In this document: in pieces, positions 17,330 to 25,353 of the stretch
How positions within the stretch are numbered: position 1 is the stretch's first letter
Layout: each line of letters starts with the position of its first letter
DNA from: CAYZTD01 sp964638155
GTDB taxonomy: Archaea; Thermoplasmatota; E2; DHVEG-1
Length of the DNA: 52,154 nucleotides
Direction of reading: 5' to 3'
NCBI GenBank assembly: GCA_964638155.1
Contig: CAZWYI010000015.1
Coordinates: forward strand, 1-52,154
Program-made: the position numbers and the translations under genes
The notes under the pieces: generated by a model
Told to the model about the DNA's origin: nothing
Databases searched by the model: none
Seen by the model: the letters and a program-made list of their open reading frames with translations, nothing else

Positions 17330-18103
17330 TTAGCGATACATCTGTGGAATATTAGTTTTTTGAGATTGAGAAGTCTGTTTTGATTGTTCAAGATATTTTT
17401 TTATTTTTTTCTCTAATTTCTCTGCTTCTTCATATAATGGTTCTAAATCCATTTCTACACTAGGTAACATATCATCTACTTTTTCTAGAAGTCTTCCTGC
17501 TGCTCTTGAATCAGGATATGCAGAATGAGCCTCAGTCAACATGCAAATCATATTTTCATTTTTTTCTGCAATTCTTTCAAGTAGTGCACCTGTAAAGCCT
17601 GTTATCATTCCGTCTTTTATAATTTCCAAATCGTGATTTTTAAGAATTTTAACCATTTTAGCATTACTTCCAATACCATAGACGTCAACTTGATCTTCCT
17701 TTTTTTCTATTGAGTTCATACCTTCTAATCCTAAAAATAAAGATATGTTTTTTTTATCGTACCAAGTAAAAAGATTATCTATCAGTGGATAAACAGAGCG
17801 ATTTGGGATAGGAAAATCAGAAACTATTGTAACTAAATTGTCACAAATATCATTTTTCTTACAAATATCTGAATCAGAACCTGCATGATAAATTCTCAAA
17901 GGCGGCATAGGTTTTGAATCTCTTATTACAACTGAAGGAATAAAATATTTCGAACTTATAGAACCAATATAGTCTAAATCTAAAGAATTTGCTATAAAAT
18001 TTCCTGCAATTGATCCAACTAAACCTACTGTTGGAAAACCCAGGACTACCATTGAATTTGAGATGTCAACTTCATCATTTAATTTTATAGATAATTCTTC
18101 CAT
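17330..18103 (-). CDS. PAC2-family (proteasome assembly chaperone-like) protein
   Basis: The 257-residue protein has the PAC2 signatures VVLGFPTVGLVGSIAGNFI near the N-terminus, YIGSISSKYFIPS, and GMITGFTGALLERIAEKNE. The DSRAAGRLLEKVDDMLP segment follows near the C-terminus, with a coiled-coil tail at about 215-245. Archaeal PAC2 proteins are related to eukaryotic proteasome assembly chaperones and may bind 20S alpha-ring C-termini through HbYX-like tails. The C-terminus here is QMYR, which is not a clear HbYX. It is a single gene with its own promoter and terminator. Confidence 0.85.
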   Translation of the reverse strand: MEELSIKLNDEVDISNSMVVLGFPTVGLVGSIAGNFIANSLDLDYIGSISSKYFIPSVVIRDSKPMPPLRIYHAGSDSDICKKNDICDNLVTIVSDFPIPNRSVYPLIDNLFTWYDKKNISLFLGLEGMNSIEKKEDQVDVYGIGSNAKMVKILKNHDLEIIKDGMITGFTGALLERIAEKNENMICMLTEAHSAYPDSRAAGRLLEKVDDMLPSVEMDLEPLYEEAEKLEKKIKKYLEQSKQTSQSQKTNIPQMYR

Positions 18104-18227
18104 TGTAAATCACAAGTTAGTATCATCAATTTACAATATATAACCATGACTTAATAATAAGTAAAATCTAGTTTTAAATTAATATTAAAGATGTGAGTTG
18201 GAAAATCTTTATCCAATTAAATTTTAT

Positions 18228-19457
18228 TTATTTTAAATATTTTCGAGTTTCAAAAGAAAATAATAATAGATTTTGAAAATTTTGTATTAAATTATCAAAA
18301 TAGTTAGATACACTGAATATTCTTTCTTTATCTACTGATTTGCTTTTTGGGACTAGAAATGTCCATTCAATAGTTCCCCCAGAGAAAACATATGATAATA
18401 CTTCCGGTGTTTGTTTAATTGTTTCTCCATCTTTTGAAATTGTAATTACACAAAGATGTAAACCATACCAACTATTTGAAGGAATTGAATCTTCAGAATC
18501 ATCTGAGGGATATACCGTAAATTCAAAACGCCCTTCACTGTCTGTAACATCAGAGTTATTCCTACAAGTAATGGTAGCATCTGAATATGGGGAGAGTAAA
18601 AGATTAACGCCACTGCCTTTAATTTTTATATTGTTTTTCCATGGCTCTGAATTAATCCAATTTACGAAATCTCCAATATCTGATACGTATAATAATAAAG
18701 GTTGAAATTCTTCACCAAGGTTTTCCAAAACTGATTCTGCTAGGGAAACTAAATCACTTAATTCCTGGGTAAAAACATTTGTAAATTCTGAGATTTCAGC
18801 AATAAAACCTTGAATATCTAAGTTAAATAGTTTCCTAATTGCATCTGAAAAATATATAACAGGTATTGTTACCATTACATTTACTACTGTTGTAATTAAT
18901 TTTGCTATCTCTAAGCTCTTTATATCATTGATAAAATCTTTGATAAGGTCTACTCCATCTATAAATAAGATACTTGCTCTATTAAAAAATTCATAAATCC
19001 ATCCTAATCTTTCTTTTATAAGCTCGATTACCTTATCTATTAAATTTGCAAATGGATAATCTGTAAAATTCCAAGAGTTATTGATTATATTGTTAAGCTC
19101 AGCCTTTGATTCAACATTATCAATTATCTCTTGAGGTATTACTTTGTAATAACTGTAATTTTCAATCATATTTGCCAAGATTGGCATGTTTATTTCATAT
19201 ACTTGATTTTCATCATCATAGGTTACAATTCTATCTATTAGATTATAAGCTTCGTCTTTTTCTTTTTCATCAAAATTATTTTCTATATAACCCATTAATT
19301 CAAGCCTTTCCATATTCGTTATATAAATACATGGAGTTTCAGCAGTTGTTTTATTCAAAATCGCCGAATTTTCCAGATCAAGTACCACGGAATTAACTGA
19401 TATTGGGACTAATATTACTAATATTGCCATTAAAAAAGCAGTAATTATCTTTCTCAT
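18228..19457 (-). CDS. Exported protein with a carboxypeptidase-regulatory-like domain
   Basis: The protein has about 409 residues. A signal peptide covers the first 25 residues or so (MRKIITAFLMAILVILVPIS). The middle (about 60-260) is amphipathic helix, with a hydrophobic stretch near 190-210. A beta domain follows at about 275-375 (GVNLLLSPYSDATITC then TDSEGRFEFTVYP), which fits a carboxypeptidase-regulatory or Ig-like fold. The ATG at 19457 is chosen because the TTG at 19466 lies inside a GGTTGAG ribosome-binding site. No function is recognised. Confidence 0.65.
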   Translation of the reverse strand: MRKIITAFLMAILVILVPISVNSVVLDLENSAILNKTTAETPCIYITNMERLELMGYIENNFDEKEKDEAYNLIDRIVTYDDENQVYEINMPILANMIENYSYYKVIPQEIIDNVESKAELNNIINNSWNFTDYPFANLIDKVIELIKERLGWIYEFFNRASILFIDGVDLIKDFINDIKSLEIAKLITTVVNVMVTIPVIYFSDAIRKLFNLDIQGFIAEISEFTNVFTQELSDLVSLAESVLENLGEEFQPLLLYVSDIGDFVNWINSEPWKNNIKIKGSGVNLLLSPYSDATITCRNNSDVTDSEGRFEFTVYPSDDSEDSIPSNSWYGLHLCVITISKDGETIKQTPEVLSYVFSGGTIEWTFLVPKSKSVDKERIFSVSNYFDNLIQNFQNLLLFSFETRKYLK

Positions 19458-19553
19458 ATATCTCAACCTATTTTATAATATGTAAATAGCTATTTATACA
19501 TATCTTAAAGAAAGATTAAAAATAATTAAAGAATAACTCAAATAGTGTTTTTT

Positions 19554-20117
19554 CTAAATGTATATTAACAATCCAAGAATCCCATGGATAATTCCTAGAA
19601 TAATTGCCAAATATGCAAGCCAAATATGTAACTTAAGTGGATAACTTATTTTACCTCTTCTTTTTAATATTGTTAAACAAGCAGTTAATATAAAAATAAA
19701 CAAAGCTATAATTCTAAGTATTGAAAAATATACAATACTCTTAACAGTTAGATCAGGTTTACTTGTGGATGTATCGCTTTTTGATTTTACGTTCAACTCT
19801 TCAGTTAAAGTACCCCTAAGCGTATATACTTCAATTATATCTTCCTCAGAAGCATTTAAATCATATGTGTATGTAAAACTAGAGCTAGTCGGCTGACTAG
19901 TATATTTATAAGTGCTATATATTTCCCCGTTTAAGATTATAGTTAAATTATCAATATAGTGTTCTTCTAAATCGGACACCTGATGAGAAATTGTTACTTC
20001 AAGAATATTATTATTTTTATTATAATTTAGAGACATTTCAGATGCAGGATGAGCAGATACATTTAAGCTTAAATTCACAGTAATTAAAATAGTAAAAATT
20101 GTCGTTAGTAATAGCAT
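19554..20117 (-). CDS. Exported beta-sandwich protein with C-terminal membrane helices
   Basis: The 187-residue protein has a signal peptide (1-22), then HPASEMSLNYNKNNNILEVT with HQVSDLEEHYIDNLTIILNG, a beta domain that resembles small SoxZ/desulfoferrodoxin-like sandwich proteins. Two or three helices fill residues 125-187, with charged loops KRRGK. The start of the mature region (His right after the signal cleavage) is notable and could bind metal. It follows an exported protein of unknown function on its downstream side and the SDR gene upstream. The assignment is by pattern only. Confidence 0.5.
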   Translation of the reverse strand: MLLLTTIFTILITVNLSLNVSAHPASEMSLNYNKNNNILEVTISHQVSDLEEHYIDNLTIILNGEIYSTYKYTSQPTSSSFTYTYDLNASEEDIIEVYTLRGTLTEELNVKSKSDTSTSKPDLTVKSIVYFSILRIIALFIFILTACLTILKRRGKISYPLKLHIWLAYLAIILGIIHGILGLLIYI

Positions 20118-20180
20118 ATTTATTTTTTATTTCTTTTATTCATGTAAGTTTTGAAATCCAATTTTTTTATTTTATCAAAT

Positions 20181-20277
20181 CTAAAATTTTTTTTCTACGG
20201 TTTTTTTTATCCCGTGAGCTGCTTTCCCACCAATTAGAATTGTAAAAACAGCTTTTATTCTTGGAAAATCTTCTGGG
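20181..20277 (-). pseudogene. Possible C-terminal remnant of an amidohydrolase
   Basis: Between the SDR stop and the next gene, one minus-strand frame reads SPEDFPRIKAVFTILIGGKA and ends at a TAG at 20181. PEDFPRIKAVFTI-GGK is close to the end of amidohydrolase family 3 proteins (PEEIKDIKVLMTIVGGK). No start codon or catalytic part is present, and upstream the frame merges into SDR coding sequence. It is probably the scar of a deletion. Confidence 0.35.
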
Positions 20278-20280
20278 CTT

Positions 20281-21042
20281 TTATAAACTAGCAGTCCAGC
20301 CCCCATCGATAATCAAAGCATGACCAGTTACATAATCAGAAGCCTTAGTAGCTAGATAAATAACTGTTCCAACCAATTCTTCTGGTTCTGCATACCTCTT
20401 CAAAGGTACATTGGATTTTATATTATTTAGAAACTCCTCATTTTTCAAGTAATCCTCTGTCATATCAGTTGCAAAAACACCAGGGCAAATAGCATTTACA
20501 TTAATGTTATGTTTTCCCCACTCAGCAGCTAGTGTTTTTGTTAATAATACTACTCCACCCTTAGAAGAACTATATGGTACAGATCCCGCATATCCTTGAA
20601 TACCAGCAATACTGCTAATATTGATAATTCTACCTTGTTTCTGCTTGATCATATGTTTTCCTACTTCTTGAGCGCAGTTAAAAACACCCGTTAAATTAAT
20701 ATTAATAACATCCTTCCAATCTTTTTCCTTTATGTCTTCTGATTTACCTTCTCTTAAAATACCTGCGTTATTTACAAGAATATCAATTTTTCCATATTTT
20801 TCAAGTGTTTTTTCAACCATTCGTTTTACTTCATCTTTTTTACTTACATCAACCTTAATTATAAAAGAATCCTTTCCATTTTTCTTTATTTCTTCTGCTG
20901 TTTCTTTTGAATCTTTAATATCTACTAAAACTACTTTTGCTCCTTTTTCTGAAAGACCAATTGCCATTGCTCTACCTAGTCCTCTACTCGCACCTGTAAC
21001 AATAGCTACTTTTCTTTCTAAATCAAATAAATCTTCTACCAT
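20281..21042 (-). CDS. Short-chain dehydrogenase/reductase
   Basis: The 253-residue classical SDR has the cofactor motif TGASRGLG, acidic VDIKD after beta2 (favouring NAD), NNAG, catalytic Ser in ISSIAG, and Y-x3-K in PYSSSKGG. It ends with the usual HALIIDGGWTASL. It is closest in pattern to FabG-like or gluconate 5-dehydrogenase-like enzymes; the substrate cannot be named. The start has GGAG 9 nt upstream. It lies 17 nt after the superoxide reductase gene and may be cotranscribed with it. Confidence 0.92.
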   Translation of the reverse strand: MVEDLFDLERKVAIVTGASRGLGRAMAIGLSEKGAKVVLVDIKDSKETAEEIKKNGKDSFIIKVDVSKKDEVKRMVEKTLEKYGKIDILVNNAGILREGKSEDIKEKDWKDVININLTGVFNCAQEVGKHMIKQKQGRIINISSIAGIQGYAGSVPYSSSKGGVVLLTKTLAAEWGKHNINVNAICPGVFATDMTEDYLKNEEFLNNIKSNVPLKRYAEPEELVGTVIYLATKASDYVTGHALIIDGGWTASL

Positions 21043-21059
21043 TTTATGATAACTCCAAA

Positions 21060-21473
21060 TTATTTAACAATATCAATATTCTTTGAATTCTGCCATAAAC
21101 CATGTATATTACAAAAGGCCATGGCTAAAATTTTTCCAGGTTTACTTGTTTTAAAGGATGTAGTTACTGAATGATGTGTATATATAGAACTAGTATCTGG
21201 TCCATCTGTTGATTCCCCATGAGAATTAAATTCGTAACGTCCTATATGATAGGGGAATTTTTCTTCTTCCGGATGAAAATATAGATCAATCCATCGAATA
21301 TGATGCTCAGTTTTATTTGGATGAGCTACTTCTTTTCCAAGCCCTACTTTTACATCAAACATTTCATCTTCATCTACTAAATCTGGACATGCGATAACAG
21401 GAACATGTTTTTCTTTTTTCCAATCATCAGTTTGTACTAGCTTTCCAATATCTTCTTTCATTTTTGTTTCCAT
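21060..21473 (-). CDS. Superoxide reductase (neelaredoxin/desulfoferrodoxin centre II)
   Basis: The 137-residue protein carries the mononuclear iron site of superoxide reductases. Ligand histidines lie in EKHVPVI, HPNKTEHHIRWI and CNIHGLW, the last giving the Cys-His pair. It lacks the N-terminal Cys4 desulforedoxin domain. It reduces superoxide to hydrogen peroxide without making oxygen, as expected for an anaerobe. The start has TTGGAGGTA 8 nt upstream. The SDR follows. Confidence 0.92.
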   Translation of the reverse strand: METKMKEDIGKLVQTDDWKKEKHVPVIACPDLVDEDEMFDVKVGLGKEVAHPNKTEHHIRWIDLYFHPEEEKFPYHIGRYEFNSHGESTDGPDTSSIYTHHSVTTSFKTSKPGKILAMAFCNIHGLWQNSKNIDIVK

Positions 21474-21516
21474 ATTTTTTTACCTCCAAAATATAAAAAA
21501 TAAGAAAATTAGTGTT

Positions 21517-21978
21517 TTATCCCTCGGTTACACCGATGTAGAAGCCAAAAGCGCGGCCTTTTGCAGTTTCTTGTACACTATCCTCTGCGCATTCTACTGT
21601 AATATTTATATTGGTTTCTCCGAAACCAACTATGAATCTATCTCGCCATGAATTAATTACTATAGATTCACCTGCTGGAATATTCTCGATTACTGGCAAC
21701 GGTGGCAAAGTATATCCGCCTGTGATAATATATTCACCGTCTAAATCTATTTTCCAAGTGACATCATTTGCATCGGCTTCTCCTGCGTTTGTTATTACTA
21801 CAGTGACTCCAAATCCGCCACTTATTTCATCAATTGTTAAGTCTGGCTCTGGTTGGTTATTCTCTTTTGTCTTGTTATTTGTAGTATCTGCTGAATATGC
21901 AACCGGCATTATTAGCACTAGTGCAACGAACAAAGCTATACTTGCTTTCCATATATTGCTAATGGCTTTTTTTCTAAT
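21517..21978 (-). CDS. Exported CARDB-like protein with a possible ATT start
   Basis: The mature part (after AYSAD) has a single beta domain with PDLTIDEISGGFGVTVVITN and AGEADANDVTW, the typical start of CARDB or Ig-like adhesion domains. The frame shows a good signal peptide (RKKAISNIWKASIALFVALV), but the only standard start in frame is TTG at 21933, which would cut off its charged region. A strong site AAAGGAGGTGA ends 4 nt before an in-frame ATT at 21978. The ATT is therefore the most likely start, or a changed ATG. The gene lies just downstream of a DJ-1-like gene. Confidence 0.6.
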   Translation of the reverse strand: MRKKAISNIWKASIALFVALVLIMPVAYSADTTNNKTKENNQPEPDLTIDEISGGFGVTVVITNAGEADANDVTWKIDLDGEYIITGGYTLPPLPVIENIPAGESIVINSWRDRFIVGFGETNINITVECAEDSVQETAKGRAFGFYIGVTEG

Positions 21979-21998
21979 TTTCTCACCTCCTTTGTTTT

Positions 21999-22526
21999 CT
22001 ATAATTTTTTAGATGTATCCTTTATTTTTTCTAAACTTGTTTTAATAAATGCTTTAAGATCTGAAGGACTACGACTAGATACAATATTATTATCAACTAC
22101 TACCTCTTGGTTTTTAAAATCAGCTCCAGCATTTTTGATATCCTGAATTATTGATTTCCAGCCAGTTATCGTTCTCCCTTTAAGTACATCTGCAGAGATT
22201 AAAAGCTGAGGAGCATGACATATTGAAAAAACCGGTTTTCCACTTTCAACAAATTTTTTTACAAAATCTACTGGTTTGTTGTGAGCACGGAGTTTATCTG
22301 GAGAATAACCGCCAGGTATTAATAATGCATCAAAATCATTAACAGTTACCTCATCTAACGATTTATCAATATCAACAAATTTTTTTTCCTTTTTACTTTT
22401 TACAACTTTTCCTTTCTTTAAACCAACATTTACTATTTTATGCCCTGCAGTAGAAAATGCACCTACCGGCTCAAAATATTCTGAATCTTCAAACCAATCA
22501 TCTATAACTACAGCTATTTTTGACAA
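21999..22526 (-). CDS. DJ-1/PfpI-family protein
   Basis: The protein has about 175 residues. The nucleophile elbow is FSICHAPQLL, with the Cys and following His, and the conserved Glu is likely in the ESGK/DSEY region. LLIPGGYSPDKLR is the other family motif. Members act as protein/nucleotide deglycases, proteases or chaperones under stress. The TTG at 22526 (MSKIAVVIDDW) is preferred because GAGAGG lies 9 nt before it; the ATG at 22535 directly abuts that site. Confidence 0.88.
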   Translation of the reverse strand: MSKIAVVIDDWFEDSEYFEPVGAFSTAGHKIVNVGLKKGKVVKSKKEKKFVDIDKSLDEVTVNDFDALLIPGGYSPDKLRAHNKPVDFVKKFVESGKPVFSICHAPQLLISADVLKGRTITGWKSIIQDIKNAGADFKNQEVVVDNNIVSSRSPSDLKAFIKTSLEKIKDTSKKL

Positions 22527-22546
22527 AAATATCATCCTCTCTTAAA

Positions 22547-22687
22547 TCATACTAAACCATGAATTGTGTCTATACATTCTTTACAAAATTTCTTTTTTCC
22601 ACCTTTAATTTCTACTTCTCTTACTTCATGTTTATCAAGTTCGATACCACATACACAACAATATTCTGTATTTTCATTTTTATTCAT
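22547..22687 (-). CDS. 46-residue four-Cys zinc-finger protein
   Basis: An ATG at 22687 behind AGGTGA opens a 46-codon frame with CCVCGIEL and FCKECIDTI. The two CxxC knuckles 22 residues apart would bind one zinc, in the style of treble-clef or zinc-ribbon microproteins. It lies between the USP and DJ-1 genes, with 16-21 nt gaps, so it belongs to that operon. No family was recognised. Confidence 0.65.
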   Translation of the reverse strand: MNKNENTEYCCVCGIELDKHEVREVEIKGGKKKFCKECIDTIHGLV

Positions 22688-22703
22688 TTTATTTTTCACC
22701 TAA

Positions 22704-23153
22704 TTATCTAACAATCATTACTGTAGCATCTGAGTGATGAACCACTTTTTCTGAGACACTGCCGATGAGAACTCTTCCTACTGCTGATCTGCCTTTACCA
22801 CCCATAATGATTAGATCCTCTTCTTTTGCTTCTTTTATTATTTCATCATCTGGTATGCCTTCCACAAGTTTTGTTTCAACAGATATATCTTTATCTCCTG
22901 CAGATTTTTTAAGATCGTCTAATATTTTTTCTCCTTCTTCTTTTACCGCAACAGTCCACTCTGGCTGTGGTTGGTTCCAACTAGGAATAGCTGAGCCAGG
23001 TACTTGAACAACATGCATTAAGGTTACATTCAAACCAGTTTTATCAGCCAATGAAAAAGCTTTTTCTGCTGCTTTTTTAGAAGCATCAGAACCATCAACC
23101 GGCACAATTATTCTATTAAATTCTTTATTCTTTATTTCATTTGAATTATTCAT
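22704..23153 (-). CDS. Universal stress protein (UspA family)
   Basis: The 149-residue protein has an N-terminal VPVDGSDASKKAAEKA and the ATP signature GGKGRSAVGRVLIGSVSEKV. It resembles the USPs at 14678 and 24376. The loop near residues 50-65 (IPSWNQPQPEW) is family specific. It starts the operon USP - zinc microprotein - DJ-1 - CARDB, under an exact stress dyad 54 nt upstream. Confidence 0.94.
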   Translation of the reverse strand: MNNSNEIKNKEFNRIIVPVDGSDASKKAAEKAFSLADKTGLNVTLMHVVQVPGSAIPSWNQPQPEWTVAVKEEGEKILDDLKKSAGDKDISVETKLVEGIPDDEIIKEAKEEDLIIMGGKGRSAVGRVLIGSVSEKVVHHSDATVMIVR

Positions 23154-23206
23154 CTTACTTTCACATTCCTATAACGGTAAAAACTAACAAAAGCATATAA
23201 AAAAAT

Positions 23207-23221
23207 AACTAAAAAACAGTT
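23207..23221 (-). promoter_or_regulatory. Stress dyad, exact (AACT-N7-AGTT)
   Basis: On the minus strand AACTGTTTTTTAGTT is followed by ATTTTTTTATATGC, a TATA-like element, 54 nt before the USP start. Just upstream is CTATTTTTC, a sequence that recurs before the PEBP and Hsp20 dyads. Confidence 0.65.
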
Positions 23222-23242
23222 GAAAAATAGTTTAAAAACAAA

Positions 23243-23674
23243 TTACAATTTTTCTTTTAATCGCTCCCAATATTCATCCCACCAATCACCTTTTTTTACT
23301 TCTGAGATAAAACAATCTAAACAAAGACCTTTTGTTTTTTCTTCTCTACTTATTTCTTTGGATTTTAATGTACAGGATAATTTTTTATTACATAAATTAC
23401 ATTTTTGTTCTAAAGATTTTTCAAGTTTTTTAGGATTTGATTTAATAATCTTTTCAAAATCCTCAGTTTGTAATAAAAAAATATCTTTGTACAATACATG
23501 TAACATATTAAGTAATATCCATCTGTTGTTTATAAAGTCAGTTTTTTTTATTATTTTGTTTGCATAATCTTCAATTAAGCATGTTGCCTCATTTATTGCT
23601 TTTGATGCTAATTCTGGTAATTCTTCAGCTGGTTTATCATAAATCTCTTCAATAATATTTTTATCTTTGTCCAT
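23243..23674 (-). CDS. Protein with a four-Cys metal site
   Basis: The 143-residue protein has a helical N-terminal part (1-85), then a zinc-finger-like pair: KCNLCNKKLSC (about 91-101) and GLCLDCFISE (about 116-125). It ends with a Trp-rich segment KKGDWWDEYWERL. The N-terminal helices show no recognised domain. It may be a metal-dependent regulator or a redox protein. It is preceded by a long structured leader (23697-23795) and an exact stress dyad, which makes its regulation more interesting than its sequence. Confidence 0.6.
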   Translation of the reverse strand: MDKDKNIIEEIYDKPAEELPELASKAINEATCLIEDYANKIIKKTDFINNRWILLNMLHVLYKDIFLLQTEDFEKIIKSNPKKLEKSLEQKCNLCNKKLSCTLKSKEISREEKTKGLCLDCFISEVKKGDWWDEYWERLKEKL

Positions 23675-23696
23675 ATTTTTACCTGTTTTAGTTTAG

Positions 23697-23796
23697 GATT
23701 TGTAGAGCCAAAAAAGTTTTTGGGATTTTGGGGATGGGATGATGGGTTATTTTAAAAAGAGCATGAAAATAAATTTTCATCTCGGCTCTACAACCC
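23697..23796 (-). ncRNA. Candidate structured 5' leader of the 23243-23674 gene
   Basis: On the minus strand TTGTAGAGCC (23793-23784) pairs perfectly with GGCTCTACAA (23709-23700), closing a domain of about 100 nt. Inside, GAGATGAAAAT and ATTTTCATGCTC form a second long hairpin. A C-rich strand with four CCC runs follows, so the other DNA strand has a G-quadruplex-type pattern (GGG-N5-GGGG-N2-GGG-N5-GGG). The first GGGTT can also pair with AACCC inside the domain, which competes with the closing stem. It starts about where transcription should begin behind the dyad at 23840. Confidence 0.5.
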
Positions 23797-23839
23797 TAAC
23801 AAGTGTATTTTAAAAACCAATAATAGTATATAAAAAAAT

Positions 23840-23854
23840 AACTTAAAAACAGTT
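23840..23854 (-). promoter_or_regulatory. Stress dyad, exact (AACT-N7-AGTT)
   Basis: On the minus strand AACTGTTTTTAAGTT is followed by ATTTTTTTATATAC. The block is almost identical to the one before the USP gene at 23207. It lies 166 nt before the 23674 start, with the structured leader between. Confidence 0.65.
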
Positions 23855-23884
23855 TTAATTTAACTTTAAAACAATTCGATATGA

Positions 23885-24364
23885 TTATTTTTCCATTTTG
23901 ATTTCTTTACCTGCTTTCTCTATTATTTTTCCTCTTTTTGGAATTTTGATTTCTAATTCATTGTCTTTATAACTTGCTTTAGCTTTTTCAGGTTCTATTT
24001 TTTCCTTGAATTTGATTGCTCTACCAAGTTTAGTTTCCTTTTTCCTTTGATTGCCAATTAAAATTAGATTTTTTTCAGCAGCCTCTATAGTTATATCTTC
24101 TTTTGATAAATCTGGTAATTTCGCTGAAATAACATAATTATTTTTTTTATCTTTTATATCTAAAGGCATCCTTTCAACATTACCCTTAAATCTAAGATCT
24201 GCCCAAAATTTTTTCTTACCTTTTTCTCTTATCCATGGAGAAGTCCATGGGTCTTTTAGTATTTCCTGATCTGTACCAGTTGGTACTCTGAATGGGGCCC
24301 AAAAATTTTTTTTGAAATCTTCCTTTTTTACTACCTTAACATCAATATTCTCTTTTCCTTTCAT
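23885..24364 (-). CDS. Hsp20-family protein
   Basis: The 159-residue protein has a Trp-rich N-terminus (FWAPF, DPWTSPWIRE) and an alpha-crystallin domain at about 60-145. The domain shows NNYVISAKLPDLSKEDITI, ASYKDNELEIKI and the basic end GKIIEKAGK. The ASYKDNEL motif replaces the usual NGVL. It is a divergent holdase of about normal length. It follows the USP gene by 11 nt and belongs to the PEBP-USP-Hsp20 operon. Confidence 0.85.
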   Translation of the reverse strand: MKGKENIDVKVVKKEDFKKNFWAPFRVPTGTDQEILKDPWTSPWIREKGKKKFWADLRFKGNVERMPLDIKDKKNNYVISAKLPDLSKEDITIEAAEKNLILIGNQRKKETKLGRAIKFKEKIEPEKAKASYKDNELEIKIPKRGKIIEKAGKEIKMEK

Positions 24365-24375
24365 ATTATCAAACC

Positions 24376-24807
24376 TTATTTTACAATTAATATAGATGAG
24401 TCAGTATGATGCATTACTTTTTCAGTATTACTTCCTAAAAAAATCCTATCTAAGGGATTTTTACCTTTATATCCCATGACTACTAAATCATCTTTTTTGA
24501 TATTTTTTATTATTTCATCATCTGGTTGTCCAGATAACATTAAAGTGTTTATCTTAACGTTATTTTCTTCTCCTATTTCTCCAATTTTATTAAGAATTTT
24601 GTGGCCTTCTTCTGCAAGCATTGACTTCCAATGTTCAAATGCTCTATTAGAAGGGATAACATTCTGAAATACACTTTCATCTAAAACATATATAGCTAAA
24701 ACTTCTAAATTAAGATTTTTAGCAATATACATTCCTTTCTTTGCTGCTTTTTTAGATGCATCAGAACCATCTACTGCTATTATTATTCTATTAAATTTTT
24801 TATTCAT
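24376..24807 (-). CDS. Universal stress protein (UspA family)
   Basis: The 143-residue protein has IAVDGSDASKKAAKKG and the ATP signature GYKGKNPLDRIFLGSNTEKV (G-x2-G-x9-G-S). It shares an insert with the USP at 14678 (residues 45-65, VIPSNRAFEHWKSML here). It lies between the PEBP (15 nt upstream) and Hsp20 genes in one operon. Confidence 0.93.
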   Translation of the reverse strand: MNKKFNRIIIAVDGSDASKKAAKKGMYIAKNLNLEVLAIYVLDESVFQNVIPSNRAFEHWKSMLAEEGHKILNKIGEIGEENNVKINTLMLSGQPDDEIIKNIKKDDLVVMGYKGKNPLDRIFLGSNTEKVMHHTDSSILIVK

Positions 24808-24822
24808 ATTCTCACTTTATTT

Positions 24823-25251
24823 TTACTTTTCATATAAACCTATTAATTCGGTTTGGTCGATTATGTGTCCTTGCATCTCGTTTTCAATTTCTTTTCTAGT
24901 TACCTCATTATTTTTATTAATCTTTTTATCTAGTGCATATAACTTAAAGAAATATCTATGTGTACCAGAAGGAGGACATGGTCCTCCATAGTTTTTTTTA
25001 TCAAAATCATTTAATGCCTGCTTACCAGGGATATCATTTTCTTTTATTTCATTTTGAGCAGGTATATTATATACAACCCAATGTGTCCAAGTACCCATAG
25101 GAGCATCTGGATCATCAAGTATTAAAACGAGGCTTTCAGTATTTTCAGGAATATCAGTTATATCAAGTGGAGGGTTAATATCTGCTCCTTCACAAGTATA
25201 TTTTTTTGGAATCATTCCATTATGCTTGAATTGGCTGCTCTTTAATTTCAT
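24823..25251 (-). CDS. YbhB/YbcL-type PEBP-family protein
   Basis: The 142-residue protein has the PEBP signatures YTCEGADINPPL, LILDDPDAPMGTWTHWVVYNIP, and GGPCPPSGTHRYFFKLYALD. These form the anion-binding pocket (D-P-D-x-P and H-R). The prokaryotic members have no firmly established substrate. It opens the operon PEBP-USP-Hsp20, under an exact stress dyad 37 nt upstream of the ATG. Confidence 0.93.
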   Translation of the reverse strand: MKLKSSQFKHNGMIPKKYTCEGADINPPLDITDIPENTESLVLILDDPDAPMGTWTHWVVYNIPAQNEIKENDIPGKQALNDFDKKNYGGPCPPSGTHRYFFKLYALDKKINKNNEVTRKEIENEMQGHIIDQTELIGLYEK

Positions 25252-25287
25252 AATAAAATTTATAGTTATTAATTCACTAATAATGAT

Positions 25288-25302
25288 AACTCATATTTAG
25301 TT
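25288..25302 (-). promoter_or_regulatory. Stress dyad, exact (AACT-N7-AGTT)
   Basis: On the minus strand AACTAAATATGAGTT is followed by ATCATTATTAGTG. It lies 37 nt before the PEBP start. Upstream of it is CTATTTTCC, as before the USP dyad at 23207. Confidence 0.6.
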
Positions 25303-25353
25303 GGAAAATAGTTAAATAATAATTAGAAAGAAAAAAAAATAAAAAATTTGTTA

